43,043 nt of DNA from an uncultured Mesorhizobium sp. (GCA_937958475.1 CALFXR010000171.1:1-43043), one strand, 5' to 3'; positions 31,805-41,196 are shown, numbered from the stretch's first letter. Notes: a model not told the origin generated them from the sequence alone. Made by a program: numbers and translations.

Positions 31805-33649
31805 ATGAGCGAATCCGCACAGGCCGGACCACAGGCCGGACCGGGCAAGGCCGCCGCCTACCGCGTGCTGGCGCGCAAGTACCGCCCGGCCGACTTCAGC
31901 ACGCTGATCGGCCAGGAGCCGATGGTGCGCACCCTGACCAACGCCTTCGCCACCGGCCGCATCGCCCAGGCCTGGATGCTGACCGGCGTCCGCGGCGTCG
32001 GCAAGACCACCACCGCCCGCATCCTCGCCCGTGCCCTGAACTACAAGACTGCCGAGATCGACCGGCCCTCCGTCGACCTCACGGTGCCCGGCGAGCACTG
32101 CAAGGCGATCATGGAAGGCCGCCACGTCGACGTCATCGAGATGGACGCGGCCTCGCACACCGGCATCGACGACATCCGCGAGATCATCGAGCAGGTGCGC
32201 TACGCGCCGGTCTCGGCGCGCTACAAGGTCTACATCATCGACGAGGTGCACATGCTCTCCACGCAGGCCTTCAACGGCCTGCTGAAGACGCTGGAGGAGC
32301 CGCCGCCGCACGTGAAGTTCATCTTCGCGACGACGGAGATCCGCAAGGTGCCGATCACCATCCTGTCGCGCTGCCAGCGCTTCGATCTCAGGCGCATCGA
32401 TTCGGGCCTGCTCGTCGCGCACCTGAAGGACATCGCCGCAAGGGAGGAGATCCCGGTCGAGGACGAGGCGCTGGCCATGGTCGCCCGCGCCGCGGAAGGC
32501 TCGGCCCGCGACGCGCTGTCGATCTTCGACCAGGCCATCGCCCACGGCGCCGGCGCCGTCACGGCCGACGCTGTCCGCGGCATGCTCGGGCTCGGCGACA
32601 GGGCGCGCGTCATCGATCTCTTCGAGCAGCTGATGAAGGGCGAGGTCGCCGCGGCACTCACCGAGTTCCGTTCGCAATATGACGGCGGCGCCGACCCGGC
32701 GACCGTGCTCACCGATCTCGCCGAGTTCAACCATCTGGTGACGCGCCTGAAGTTCGTCCCCTCCGCGGCCGCCGATGCGTCGCTGACCGAGAGCGAGCGC
32801 GAGCGCGGCACAGCCTTCGCGGCGTCGCTGTCGGTGCGCGTGCTCTCCCGCGCCTGGCAGATGCTCCTGAAGGGCATCCCCGAGGTCCAGGGCTCGCACC
32901 GCCCGGTCAGCGCCGCCGAGATGGTGCTGATCCGCATCGCCCATGCCGCGACGCTGCCCACGCTCGACGAGGCGATCCGCCAGGTCGATGCGCTCGGCTC
33001 CGCCGCGCCCGAAGCCGGCCCGCGGCCGCCCGTGCGCAACGGCGGCGCCCCGGCGCCCGGCGGCAACGGCGTCTCCGCAGTCGCCCAGGCCCGCGTCTCC
33101 CCGCAGGGCGGCGGCGGCCAGGCCATGCGGCTGGTCGAGACCGATCCCCGGCCGCAGGCGGCCGAAGCCTCGCTCGCGCGTCCGGCGCAGCCGGAGGCCG
33201 CCCCCGAAACGCCCTCGGTTTCCGTCGCCTCGCTCGCCGACATCGCCGCGCTCGCCGAGCAGAACCGCGACATGGCCTTCAAGGTGCTGGTGCGCCGCTG
33301 CGTGCGCCTGGTGCGGCTGGAGCCCGGCCGGCTCGAGGTCAACCTGACCGGCGAGGCGCCGAAATCCCTGCTCGGCGACCTTTCCGCCAAGCTGAAGGCC
33401 TGGACCGGCCGCAACTGGATGGTGTCGCTGTCGCGCGAGGAAGGTGCGCCGACGCTTGCCGAGGCCGACGCCGCACGGCGCGAGACGGCGATGGTCGATG
33501 CGAAGAGCGACCCGGCAGTCGCCGCCATCCTGGCGAAGTTCCCCGGCGCGCGCATCATCGACGTGCGCATCCCAGACGTCGCCGAGGCGCCGGAAACCGA
33601 AACGGCGCCGCCGCCGGAACCGGCCGGCGAAGACGACGACCAACTCTGA
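31805..33649 (+). CDS. dnaX: DNA polymerase III subunit gamma/tau
   Basis: DnaX is the clamp-loader ATPase that holds the replicase together. The 614-residue protein has Walker A GVRGVGKT (61-68), Walker B VYIIDEVHMLS, and the sensor region ILSRCQRFDLRRI. It also has clamp-loader domains II and III (to about 375), an Ala/Pro-rich linker (about 400-480), and a tau-like C-terminal domain. The zinc module of E. coli DnaX (four Cys) has nearly vanished: only Cys99 in PGEHCKAIMEG remains, as in rhizobial homologues from memory. AAGAAGG precedes ATG 31805. No A-rich slippery site for a separate gamma form was noticed. It heads the dnaX-ybaB-recR operon. Confidence 0.95.
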   Translation: MSESAQAGPQAGPGKAAAYRVLARKYRPADFSTLIGQEPMVRTLTNAFATGRIAQAWMLTGVRGVGKTTTARILARALNYKTAEIDRPSVDLTVPGEHCKAIMEGRHVDVIEMDAASHTGIDDIREIIEQVRYAPVSARYKVYIIDEVHMLSTQAFNGLLKTLEEPPPHVKFIFATTEIRKVPITILSRCQRFDLRRIDSGLLVAHLKDIAAREEIPVEDEALAMVARAAEGSARDALSIFDQAIAHGAGAVTADAVRGMLGLGDRARVIDLFEQLMKGEVAAALTEFRSQYDGGADPATVLTDLAEFNHLVTRLKFVPSAAADASLTESERERGTAFAASLSVRVLSRAWQMLLKGIPEVQGSHRPVSAAEMVLIRIAHAATLPTLDEAIRQVDALGSAAPEAGPRPPVRNGGAPAPGGNGVSAVAQARVSPQGGGGQAMRLVETDPRPQAAEASLARPAQPEAAPETPSVSVASLADIAALAEQNRDMAFKVLVRRCVRLVRLEPGRLEVNLTGEAPKSLLGDLSAKLKAWTGRNWMVSLSREEGAPTLAEADAARRETAMVDAKSDPAVAAILAKFPGARIIDVRIPDVAEAPETETAPPPEPAGEDDDQL

Positions 33650-33670
33650 CAATCTGACTAGGAGGCGACG

Positions 33671-33994
33671 ATGAAGGATCTTCTCGGCCTGATGGGCAAG
33701 GCCAAGGAAATGCAGGCGAAGTTCCAGGCCATGCAGGAGGACATCGCCATGATGGAGGCCACCGGCCAGGCCGGCGGCGGCATGGTCAAGGTGACCGTCA
33801 CCGGCAAGTTCGAGATGAAGAAGCTCGACATCGACCCCTCCCTGTTCAAGGAGGACGACGTCGAGATCCTGGAAGACCTGATCGTCGCCGCGCACAACGA
33901 CGCCAGGTCGAAGGTCGAGCAGGCCATGCAGGAAAAGACCCGTGAACTGACCGCCGGCCTGCCCATCCCGCCCGGCATGAAGCTGCCGTTCTGA
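33671..33994 (+). CDS. ybaB: YbaB/EbfC family nucleoid-associated protein
   Basis: This 107-residue DNA-binding dimer is encoded between dnaX and recR, as in most bacteria. The family pattern is clear: MKDLLGLMGKAKEMQAKFQA forms the long N-terminal helix, then GGGMVKVTVTGKFEMKKLDI and LIVAAHNDARSKVEQAMQEK, ending in GLPIPPGMKLPF. It binds DNA without strict specificity and may help RecR-dependent repair. A GGAGG lies before the ATG. The gap to recR is unusually long, 157 bases, and filled with repeats. Confidence 0.95.
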   Translation: MKDLLGLMGKAKEMQAKFQAMQEDIAMMEATGQAGGGMVKVTVTGKFEMKKLDIDPSLFKEDDVEILEDLIVAAHNDARSKVEQAMQEKTRELTAGLPIPPGMKLPF

Positions 33995-34014
33995 GGGGGA
34001 GGCAGTCGGGAGTA

Positions 34015-34114
34015 GGCAGTCGGCAGTCGGGAAGAGCGAGTTCGGCGGGCAGGCCGTCGGGAGCTCTTTGCTGTTCGCTACTCTCCCACTTGCTGTTTCC
34101 GACTGCCGACTGCC
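34015..34114. repeat. Heptamer-like repeat with 16-base inverted arms between ybaB and recR
   Basis: GGCAGTCGGCAGTCGG (34015-34030) and its exact reverse complement (34099-34114) flank 68 bases. A further GGCAGTCGGG copy at 34001-34010 and C-rich CCCATTCCCCGTTTCCC after it give a low-complexity block. No coding potential is seen. Confidence 0.7.
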
Positions 34115-34151
34115 TGTTCCCCATTCCCCGTTTCCCGCTCACCATCGCCCC

Positions 34152-34754
34152 ATGAAACGAATCGCCGGCCCTGAAATCGAGCGCCTGATCCAGCTCCTCG
34201 CCAAGGTGCCGGGGCTGGGGCCGCGCTCGGCGCGCCGTGCCGCGCTGCACCTGATCAAGAAGAAGGAGCAGCTGCTGGCGCCTCTCGCCGACGCCATGGG
34301 CGAGGCGGTGGAGAAGGTGCGGGTCTGCTCGACCTGCGGCAACGTCGACACCATCGACCCCTGCACGATCTGCTCGGACCCGCGCCGCGATCCGTCCACG
34401 CTGATCGTCGTCGAGGACGTTTCCGACCTGTGGGCGCTGGAGCGCGCCGCAGCACTCAGCGCCCGCTATCACGTGCTCGGCGGCACGCTGTCGCCGCTCG
34501 ACGGCGTCGGCCCCGACGATCTGAACATCAAGGGCCTCGTCTCGCGCGTCGCCGCGGGCGAGGTCCGCGAGGTCATCCTCGCCGTCAACGCCACCGTCGA
34601 GGGGCAGACCACCGCCCACTACATCACCGACCAGCTCTCCGGCCTCGGCGTCAAGGTGACGCGCCTCGCCCACGGCGTCCCCGTCGGCGGCGAACTCGAC
34701 TATCTCGACGAGGGAACGCTCGCCGCGGCGCTCAAGTCGCGGACGGTTTTTTGA
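34152..34754 (+). CDS. recR: Recombination protein RecR
   Basis: RecR acts with RecF and RecO to load RecA on gapped DNA. The 200-residue protein starts with the helix-hairpin-helix region IQLLAKVPGLGPRSARRAAL. A C4 zinc finger follows (Cys59, Cys62, Cys71, Cys74), then a Toprim domain (LIVVEDVSDLWALE ... GTLSPLDGVGPDDLNIKGL) and a C-terminal Walker-B-like segment VTRLAHGVPVGGELDYLDEG. ATG 34152 gives the normal family start; the frame upstream is repeat sequence. The stop is 36 bases before a long inverted repeat. Confidence 0.96.
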   Translation: MKRIAGPEIERLIQLLAKVPGLGPRSARRAALHLIKKKEQLLAPLADAMGEAVEKVRVCSTCGNVDTIDPCTICSDPRRDPSTLIVVEDVSDLWALERAAALSARYHVLGGTLSPLDGVGPDDLNIKGLVSRVAAGEVREVILAVNATVEGQTTAHYITDQLSGLGVKVTRLAHGVPVGGELDYLDEGTLAAALKSRTVF

Positions 34755-34790
34755 CACGATTTGGAGGCATCGACGGGGCCATGGCTGTCA

Positions 34791-34964
34791 CTCCACGTCG
34801 CCCCCCTCTGGCCTGCCGGCCATCTCCCCCACACGGGGTGGGATCAGCCGTGTCGACGGCTTTCGCCATTCTCCGACGTCTGCGAAAGGGCGGCGGTGCC
34901 GGCGCTGCCGATCTCCCCCCGTGTGGGGGAGATGGCCGGCAGGCCAGAGGGGGGCGACGTGGAG
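34791..34964. repeat. Long intergenic inverted repeat (44-base perfect arms)
   Basis: The arms at 34791-34834 and 34921-34964 are exact reverse complements over 44 bases. A further imperfect pairing runs inward for about 14 bases on each side, leaving a loop of about 58 bases. Each arm contains CCTGCCGGCCATCTCCCCCA, which from memory resembles palindromic repeats scattered between genes in Mesorhizobium-type genomes. No ORF for a transposase and no flanking direct repeat is evident. The right arm ends in GGAG, which serves as the ribosome-binding site of the next gene. Confidence 0.9.
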
Positions 34965-34969
34965 CGCCG

Positions 34970-36193
34970 ATGGTCCCGTTCTTCTCGCTTCTGGCGGTGC
35001 TCCTCCTCGCCACCCCCGCTCCCGCCGCCGACGTCGACGCCCTGTTCCGCGCCTTTCTGGCGAAGGACCTCTGGCCCGAAGCCAAGGCCAAGGGCATTTC
35101 CCGCAAGACCTTCGACGCCGCCTTTTCCGGCGTCTCGCCCAACCTCAAGCTGCCCGACCTCGTCATGCCGGGCGCCGAGGCGAAGACGCCGAAGAAGCAG
35201 CACCAGGCCGAGTTCGGCTCGCCCGGTAACTACTTCGCCGAAAAGGTGATCGGAGCGGTGACGTCCGGCGGCCGCGCCCGCGCCGGCCGCCATGCCGACA
35301 CGCTCGCCGCGGTGGAGAAGCGCTTCGGCGTGCCCGGCGAGGTGGTGCTCGCCATCTGGGGCCGCGAATCCGGCTTCGGTTCGGCGAAGATGCCCTATGA
35401 CGCCTTCGAGGTGCTCGGCACCAAGGCCTTCATGGCGACGCGCAAGGACATGTTCCGCAAGGAGGTGCTGGCGGCGCTGGAAATCGTCGAGCGCGGTTTC
35501 GCCACGCGTGCGGCGATGAAGTCGTCCTGGGCCGGCGCGCTCGGCCAGCCGCAGTTCCTGCCGTCCTCCTTCCTCGACAATGCCGTCGACTTCGACGGCG
35601 ACGGCCGCCGCGACATCTGGAACTCGGTGCCCGATTCGCTCGGTTCGATCGCCGCCTATCTCGTCGACCACGGTTGGGTGAAGGGCCGCGACTGGGGCTT
35701 CGAGGTCGTCGTCCCCGAGACCGTCTCCTGCGCCCTCGAGGGACCCGACCGCGGCCGCAGGATCTCCGATTGGGCGGCGATGGGCGTTTCCCGCGTCAAC
35801 GGCAAGCCGTTCCCTGCGGCCGAAGCCGGCAAGGAGGGTTATCTGCTGATGCCCGCCGGCCGCAGCGGCCCCGCCTTCATCGTCACGCCCAATTTCTACG
35901 TGCTCAAGGAATACAACGAGAGCGACCTCTACGCGCTCTTCATCGGCCACGGCGCCGACCGCATAGCCTTTGGCGACAAGGTTTTTTCCGGCCGCTGGGG
36001 CAAGGTCGGCGGCCTCTACCGCTCCGACATCGCCGCGCTGCAGAAGGCGCTGGAGAAGAAGGGCTACGACGTCGGCGGCGCCGACGGCCTGCCCGGCTTC
36101 CGCACCCGCCGCTCGATCGGCGACTGGCAGGAGAAGGCCGGCCGCGCCGCCACCTGCTTCCCCGATGCCGAACTGGTCGGCGCGGTGCGCTGA
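34970..36193 (+). CDS. Lytic murein transglycosylase (MltB-like, SLT_2) with peptidoglycan-binding domain
   Basis: This 407-residue exported enzyme cleaves glycan strands of peptidoglycan. A signal peptide (MVPFFSLLAVLLLATPAPAA) precedes the SLT_2/MltB domain (about 23-320). Glu133 in IWGRESGFG is the probable catalytic residue. GALGQPQFLPSSFLDNAVDF and DGDGRRDIWNSVPDSLGSIA are family hallmarks. A C-terminal peptidoglycan-binding type 1 domain (about 340-400) has LQKALEKKGYDVGGADGLPG. There is no lipobox, so it is soluble in the periplasm. ATG 34970 is set by the signal peptide; its ribosome-binding site is the final GGAG of the inverted repeat, five bases upstream. Confidence 0.94.
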   Translation: MVPFFSLLAVLLLATPAPAADVDALFRAFLAKDLWPEAKAKGISRKTFDAAFSGVSPNLKLPDLVMPGAEAKTPKKQHQAEFGSPGNYFAEKVIGAVTSGGRARAGRHADTLAAVEKRFGVPGEVVLAIWGRESGFGSAKMPYDAFEVLGTKAFMATRKDMFRKEVLAALEIVERGFATRAAMKSSWAGALGQPQFLPSSFLDNAVDFDGDGRRDIWNSVPDSLGSIAAYLVDHGWVKGRDWGFEVVVPETVSCALEGPDRGRRISDWAAMGVSRVNGKPFPAAEAGKEGYLLMPAGRSGPAFIVTPNFYVLKEYNESDLYALFIGHGADRIAFGDKVFSGRWGKVGGLYRSDIAALQKALEKKGYDVGGADGLPGFRTRRSIGDWQEKAGRAATCFPDAELVGAVR

Positions 36194-36195
36194 GC

Positions 36196-37197
<1,002 letters not shown>

Positions 37198-37419
37198 CGG
37201 CGGGGGGAGCTCCGAGAAGAGTGTCCGACGCATATAGTCGCGGCCAGGGTCGCGGCAAAGCCCATTCGGGGCGCGAAGACCGGACTCAAGGCCTGGACCG
37301 GCGCATTTCGACCGCTGGCCCCCAACTTTTCATGGCTGCCATGTCGAGTTGGTCCTTGATCTCTGACGTTCTGTAAGTATGTAAGCGTCGCGTAGTCCAA
37401 GCAGGAAATTGAATCGGCA

Positions 37420-37839
37420 GTGTATAGAGAACGCGACTTCCATGAACGCCGCAACGCGGCGACAGAGGCCAAGAAGGCCCTTCTCGACAAATTCAAGTCA
37501 AAGCCCCCGGCCGACGATCCCCTGGTCATCGCCCGGCAGGCCGAACGCAAGGCGATCCTCGAGGCCCGCACCATCCGCGAGGCCGAGAAGGAGCGCCTGA
37601 AGCAGGAGCGACTCGCCCGCGAGGCGAAGGAGCGTGCAGAGCGCGAGGCCGCGGAAGCGGCAGCCCGCCTTGCCGCGGAAGAGGCTGCCCACGAGGCCGC
37701 CCGTCTCCGCGAGCAGGAGGAAAACGAGCGCGTCGCCCGCTACCTCGCCGAGGAAGCCGAGCGCAAGGCCAAGCGAGACGCCCGTTACGCCGCCCGCAAG
37801 TCGCGCGTCGGCCGTACGCCTCCCGGCTTCAAGGGCTGA
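37420..37839 (+). CDS. DUF6481-like small coiled-coil protein
   Basis: This 139-residue protein of unknown function is extremely rich in Glu, Arg, Lys and Ala. From about residue 35 to 125 it forms one long predicted helix or coiled coil (ERLAREAKER-type heptads), and it ends in RKSRVGRTPPGFKG. The N-terminus RERDFHERRNAATEAKKALL resembles DUF6481 proteins common in Hyphomicrobiales. The start is GTG 37420 with AGGAAA about 12 bases upstream; an ATG first appears only far inside the helix. A clear terminator follows. A cytoplasmic, RNA- or ribosome-related role would be a guess. Confidence 0.75.
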   Translation: MYRERDFHERRNAATEAKKALLDKFKSKPPADDPLVIARQAERKAILEARTIREAEKERLKQERLAREAKERAEREAAEAAARLAAEEAAHEAARLREQEENERVARYLAEEAERKAKRDARYAARKSRVGRTPPGFKG

Positions 37840-37862
37840 GATCGGTCTCGGCCGAAAACAAC

Positions 37863-37891
37863 GGCGCCGCGAGCCATCGCGGCGCCTTTTT
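37863..37891 (+). terminator. Rho-independent terminator after the DUF6481-like gene
   Basis: A ten-base stem GGCGCCGCGA / TCGCGGCGCC with the loop GCCA is followed by five T. It is a textbook terminator 23 bases after the stop. Confidence 0.92.
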
Positions 37892-37929
37892 GGCGTTGCT
37901 GCGCCCGGCGAAGCGCATGCCGGTCGAGC

Positions 37930-38055
37930 CTATTTCTCCTTGATGCGGATCGCCTTCACCGGCGCGGCCTTGAGCACCGGCGCGGGCGGCGCCTTTTTGG
38001 AGTCCTTCTTCGGCTTGCGCGTTTCCTTCTTCGTCTTCATCTGACCTTTGGCCAT
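37930..38055 (-). CDS. Small lysine-rich hypothetical protein (41 residues)
   Basis: This 41-residue basic protein starts MAKGQMKTKKETRKPKKDSK and ends in VLKAAPVKAIRIKEK. About one third of the residues are lysine. From memory, similar very short Lys-rich proteins beginning MAKGQ occur in many rhizobial genomes. AGGAG lies seven to eleven bases before ATG 38055. An in-frame extension upstream to 38253 is not preceded by a site and is basic. Charge suggests nucleic acid binding, but function is unknown. Confidence 0.75.
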   Translation of the reverse strand: MAKGQMKTKKETRKPKKDSKKAPPAPVLKAAPVKAIRIKEK

Positions 38056-38210
38056 GGCCTTGCTCCTGCTGCGTTTAGGGCGCGAGTGAAGCGCGCGGCA
38101 GGCCGGCGCGCAAGAGGCTGTTGCGGTCATGCACGCATTGCCGCGCCTTCGAGGCAACCTCGTGCGCCCGGCCTTGTTGGGAAGGCGCAATCGGAACACG
38201 GAGCACGGCG

Positions 38211-39194
38211 ATGGCGGCACATGGCGGATCGAGGCGGGTGATCTACGCGGCACTGGCGGGCAACCTGCTGATCGCGTCCACCAAGTTCACCGCGGCCTTC
38301 TTCACCGGCAGCTCGGCAATGCTGTCGGAAGGCGTGCATTCGCTGGTCGATACGGGCAATGGCGGGTTGCTGCTCTACGGCCTGCGGCGCGCCGAGCGGC
38401 CGCCGGACCGGTCGCATCCTCTGGGCCACGGGCGCGAGCTCTACTTCTGGAGCTTCGTCGTCGCGCTGCTGGTGTTCGCGCTCGGGGCCGGCGTCTCCTT
38501 CTACGAAGGCGTCATGCATGTCCTCGATCCCGAGCCGATCGAGAACCCGCTCGTCAACTACGTGGTGCTGGGCCTGAGCATGGTGTTCGAAGGCGGCACC
38601 TGGTTCGTTGCCCTGAAGGAGTTCCGGCGCAGCAAGGGCACGCTCGGCTATTTCCAGGCGGTGCGGCGCAGCAAGGATCCCAGTGTCTTCACCGTCCTGT
38701 TCGAGGATTCCGCGGCGCTGCTCGGCCTGGTGATCGCTCTCGCCGGCGTCTCGTTGGCACACTTGCTCGACATGCCGGTGCTCGACGGCGTCGCCTCGCT
38801 CGGCATCGCGGCCGTGCTCGCCGCCACGGCCGGCTTCCTGGCGCGCGAGAGCAAGGGCCTTCTGATCGGCGAGGCGGCCTCGCCCGCGATGCAGTCCGCC
38901 ATCCTCGCGGTGGCGCAGCGGGACCCCTCGGTGGAGAAGGCGAACGCCGTGTTAACCGTGCATCTCGGCCCGCGCGAGATCGTCGCCGGCATCAGCATCG
39001 CCTTCGAGGACCACATGACGGCTCCGGAGATCGAGGCCTGCGTCGAGCGGATCGAGGCGCGGCTGAAGGCGGAGGTGCCGGAGGTCACGGCCTTGTTCGT
39101 CAAGCCGCAGACCACGCCGCGCTGGCTCGAGGCGCCGGCCGCCGCCGTGGACAGGGCGCCGCCTGGGCCAGGTCCGCAACCCTCCCGGCGCTAG
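38211..39194 (+). CDS. Cation diffusion facilitator family transporter
   Basis: This 327-residue inner-membrane exporter probably exchanges protons for divalent metals such as Zn2+, Fe2+ or Mn2+. It has about five or six membrane segments. The TM2 metal motif reads HSLVDTGNGG (His43 and Asp47), with SHPLGHGRELYFWSF after it. TM5 has EDSAALLGLVIALAGV, where Asp is the second part of the metal site. A cytoplasmic ferredoxin-like dimerisation domain (about 215-300) is followed by a Pro-rich tail. GGAG precedes ATG 38211. The metal cannot be assigned from sequence. It faces rmuC convergently. Confidence 0.92.
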   Translation: MAAHGGSRRVIYAALAGNLLIASTKFTAAFFTGSSAMLSEGVHSLVDTGNGGLLLYGLRRAERPPDRSHPLGHGRELYFWSFVVALLVFALGAGVSFYEGVMHVLDPEPIENPLVNYVVLGLSMVFEGGTWFVALKEFRRSKGTLGYFQAVRRSKDPSVFTVLFEDSAALLGLVIALAGVSLAHLLDMPVLDGVASLGIAAVLAATAGFLARESKGLLIGEAASPAMQSAILAVAQRDPSVEKANAVLTVHLGPREIVAGISIAFEDHMTAPEIEACVERIEARLKAEVPEVTALFVKPQTTPRWLEAPAAAVDRAPPGPGPQPSRR

Positions 39195-39262
39195 GGCCTG
39201 CCAACTCCGCCCGCCTTTCGCCGATATCCCGGGCGCGAGCGGGAGCGAGTCCGGTGCGGCGC

Positions 39263-40513
39263 CTAATCCTCGCCGTCGACGACCCGCAGCCGCAATTGTC
39301 CGGTCTTCGAATCCGCCGCGCGCGGCGCGCTCTCGCGACCGGCAGGGGCGGCAGGCGCGTCCGCGCCGGTCTCGCCGAACTCCAGCGCTTCGATCCTCTG
39401 GCCGCGCTTCGCCACCTTGCCCGACGAGAGGAGGATGTCGTCGATGTCGCGCGCCGCCTGGCCGAAATGCACCTGGAGCTTGCGCACCCGGTCGTCGAGC
39501 CGGGCGACATCCTCCATCAGCCGGATCACCTCGCCCTGGATCAGGTGCGCCTGCTCGCGCATGCGCGCGTCCTTGAGGATCGCCTGCACCACCTGGATCG
39601 ACAGCATCAGCAGCGACGGCGACACGATCACCACGCGGACGCGGTGCGCGCGCTGGACGATCGCCTCGAAGTTCTCGTGAATCTCGGCGAAGATCGATTC
39701 CGACGGCACGAACAGGAAGGCGGTGTCCTGCGTCTCGCCGGCGATCAGGTATTTCTCCGCGATGTCGCGGATATGCACGTCCATGTCCCGGCGGAACAAC
39801 TGCGCCGCCGCCTTGCGCGCCTCGCCGCTTTCGGCGGCGCGGATCGCGTTCCACGCTTCCAGCGGGAACTTCGCGTCGATGGCGAGAGACGGCGCGCCGT
39901 TCGGCATGCGCACCAGGCAGTCGGGCCGGCTGCCGTTGGACAGCGTCGCCTGGAACTCGTACGCTCCCGACGGCAGCCCGTCGGCGACGATCGCCTCCAT
40001 GCGCGATTGGCCGAAGGCGCCGCGCGTCTGCTTGTTCGACAGGATCGCCTGCAACTGGACGACTTCGCCCGCCAGTGCCTGGATGTTGCCCTGCGCCGTG
40101 TCGATGACGGCCAGCCGCTCCTGCAGCTTCGCCAGGTTCTCGTGGGTCGAACGCGTCTGCTCGGTCATGGTCTGGCCGAGACGTCCGGTCATCGCGTCGA
40201 GGCGCTGGCCGAGCGACTGCGTCAGTTCGGCCTGGCGGGCGCCGAACACTTCCGCGATCGTGCCCATGCGTCCCTGCATCTCGGCCTGCGCCTGGAGCAG
40301 CGCGGCCATGCGCTGGTCTGTCTCGCGCGCGCGCTCGGCGACGTCCGCCGCGGCAAGCGCGCGTGCCCTGGCCGAGCGCCACAGCGCGATCGCGAGCCCG
40401 GCGAGCAGGGCGATGACGGCGATGCCGAGGCCGGCGAGGGCCGCGCCCAGCGTCACCGTCGTCGCGCCGAGTTGCGCGACCGGTTCGGAGAGAAGGGCCT
40501 GGAGATCGTTCAT
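39263..40513 (-). CDS. rmuC: DNA recombination protein RmuC
   Basis: This 416-residue protein restricts DNA inversions at short repeats in E. coli; it probably has nuclease-like activity. An N-terminal hydrophobic helix (about 17-45) is followed by a long coiled coil (about 55-150, with EMQGRMGTIAEVFGARQAEL). The RmuC domain starts about residue 155: GAFGQSRMEAIVADGLPSGA, DCLVRMPNGAPSLAIDAKFP, and YLIAGETQDTAFLFVPSESI are clear blocks. The C-terminal 45 residues are variable. It is divergent from def. Length is normal for alphaproteobacterial members. Confidence 0.94.
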   Translation of the reverse strand: MNDLQALLSEPVAQLGATTVTLGAALAGLGIAVIALLAGLAIALWRSARARALAAADVAERARETDQRMAALLQAQAEMQGRMGTIAEVFGARQAELTQSLGQRLDAMTGRLGQTMTEQTRSTHENLAKLQERLAVIDTAQGNIQALAGEVVQLQAILSNKQTRGAFGQSRMEAIVADGLPSGAYEFQATLSNGSRPDCLVRMPNGAPSLAIDAKFPLEAWNAIRAAESGEARKAAAQLFRRDMDVHIRDIAEKYLIAGETQDTAFLFVPSESIFAEIHENFEAIVQRAHRVRVVIVSPSLLMLSIQVVQAILKDARMREQAHLIQGEVIRLMEDVARLDDRVRKLQVHFGQAARDIDDILLSSGKVAKRGQRIEALEFGETGADAPAAPAGRESAPRAADSKTGQLRLRVVDGED

Positions 40514-40615
40514 CGCGGCACTCTAGACGATTCGTCGGCTCTCGACAGATCAAAACGGGAACATGATGCGGCGGGACCCGTTGACGCTCCCGCGGCGACG
40601 TCTTAGGTGAGGAAA

Positions 40616-41146
40616 ATGACCGTCAGACCGCTCATCATCCTGCCCGATCCCGTCCTGCGCCAGGTTTCCAGGCCCGTCGAACAGGTCGACGCCCGCCTGC
40701 GCAAGTTCGCCTCGGACATGCTCGACACGATGTACGACGCACCCGGCATCGGCCTGGCCGCGATCCAGGTCGGCGAGCCGATCCGGCTCCTCGTCATCGA
40801 CCTCGCCAAGGAGGGCGAGCCGCGCGCGCCCCAGGTCTTCATCAATCCCGAAATCGTCGCCGGTTCCGACGACCGCTCGGTCTACGAGGAAGGCTGCCTG
40901 TCCATCCCCGACTATTACGCCGAGGTCGAGCGCCCGGCGGCGGTGACGGTGACCTATCTCGATATCGACGGCAAGCCGCGGGAGATGGCGGCCGACGGGC
41001 TGATGGCGACCTGCCTGCAGCACGAGATCGACCACCTGAACGGCGTTCTCTTCATCGACCACATCTCCAAGCTGAAGCGCGACATGGTGGTGAAGAAGTT
41101 CAGGAAGCTCGCCCGTGACAAGGCCCCGGCGCGGCTGGTGGGGTAG
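40616..41146 (+). CDS. def: Peptide deformylase
   Basis: This enzyme removes the formyl group from the start Met of new proteins. The 176-residue protein contains all three motifs: GIGLAAIQ, EGCLSIP (Cys metal ligand), and QHEIDHLNG (the HExxH metal site). Length and order fit class I Def. ATG 40616 (MTVRPLII) is preceded by AGGTGAGGA; a GTG three codons upstream is less likely. It normally couples with fmt, here separated from it by the FitAB pair (about 800 bases). Confidence 0.96.
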   Translation: MTVRPLIILPDPVLRQVSRPVEQVDARLRKFASDMLDTMYDAPGIGLAAIQVGEPIRLLVIDLAKEGEPRAPQVFINPEIVAGSDDRSVYEEGCLSIPDYYAEVERPAAVTVTYLDIDGKPREMAADGLMATCLQHEIDHLNGVLFIDHISKLKRDMVVKKFRKLARDKAPARLVG

Positions 41147-41177
41147 CACGCCAGCCTCTGGCGCCGCGACCGGCGGT

Positions 41178-41196
41178 TTGATATCATTGATATCAA
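41178..41196. promoter_or_regulatory. Perfect 19-base palindrome before fitA
   Basis: TTGATATCA, T, TGATATCAA: nine-base arms around one base, immediately followed by the AAGGAGG ribosome-binding site. It is the probable FitA operator, and the TGATATCA core stands out from the GC-rich surroundings. Confidence 0.65.

Noticed and set aside
31652..33895. A 747-codon minus-strand frame antisense to dnaX and ybaB
   Set aside because: Low-complexity Asp/Gly/Arg/Leu translation and complete overlap with dnaX.
34001..34120. CRISPR-like repeats before recR
   Set aside because: Units are short (7-9 bases), not separated by regular spacers, and arranged as inverted arms.
34791..34964. Insertion sequence or MITE with transposase
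   Set aside because: Only about 174 bases, no transposase frame and no obvious target duplication; kept as an inverted repeat.
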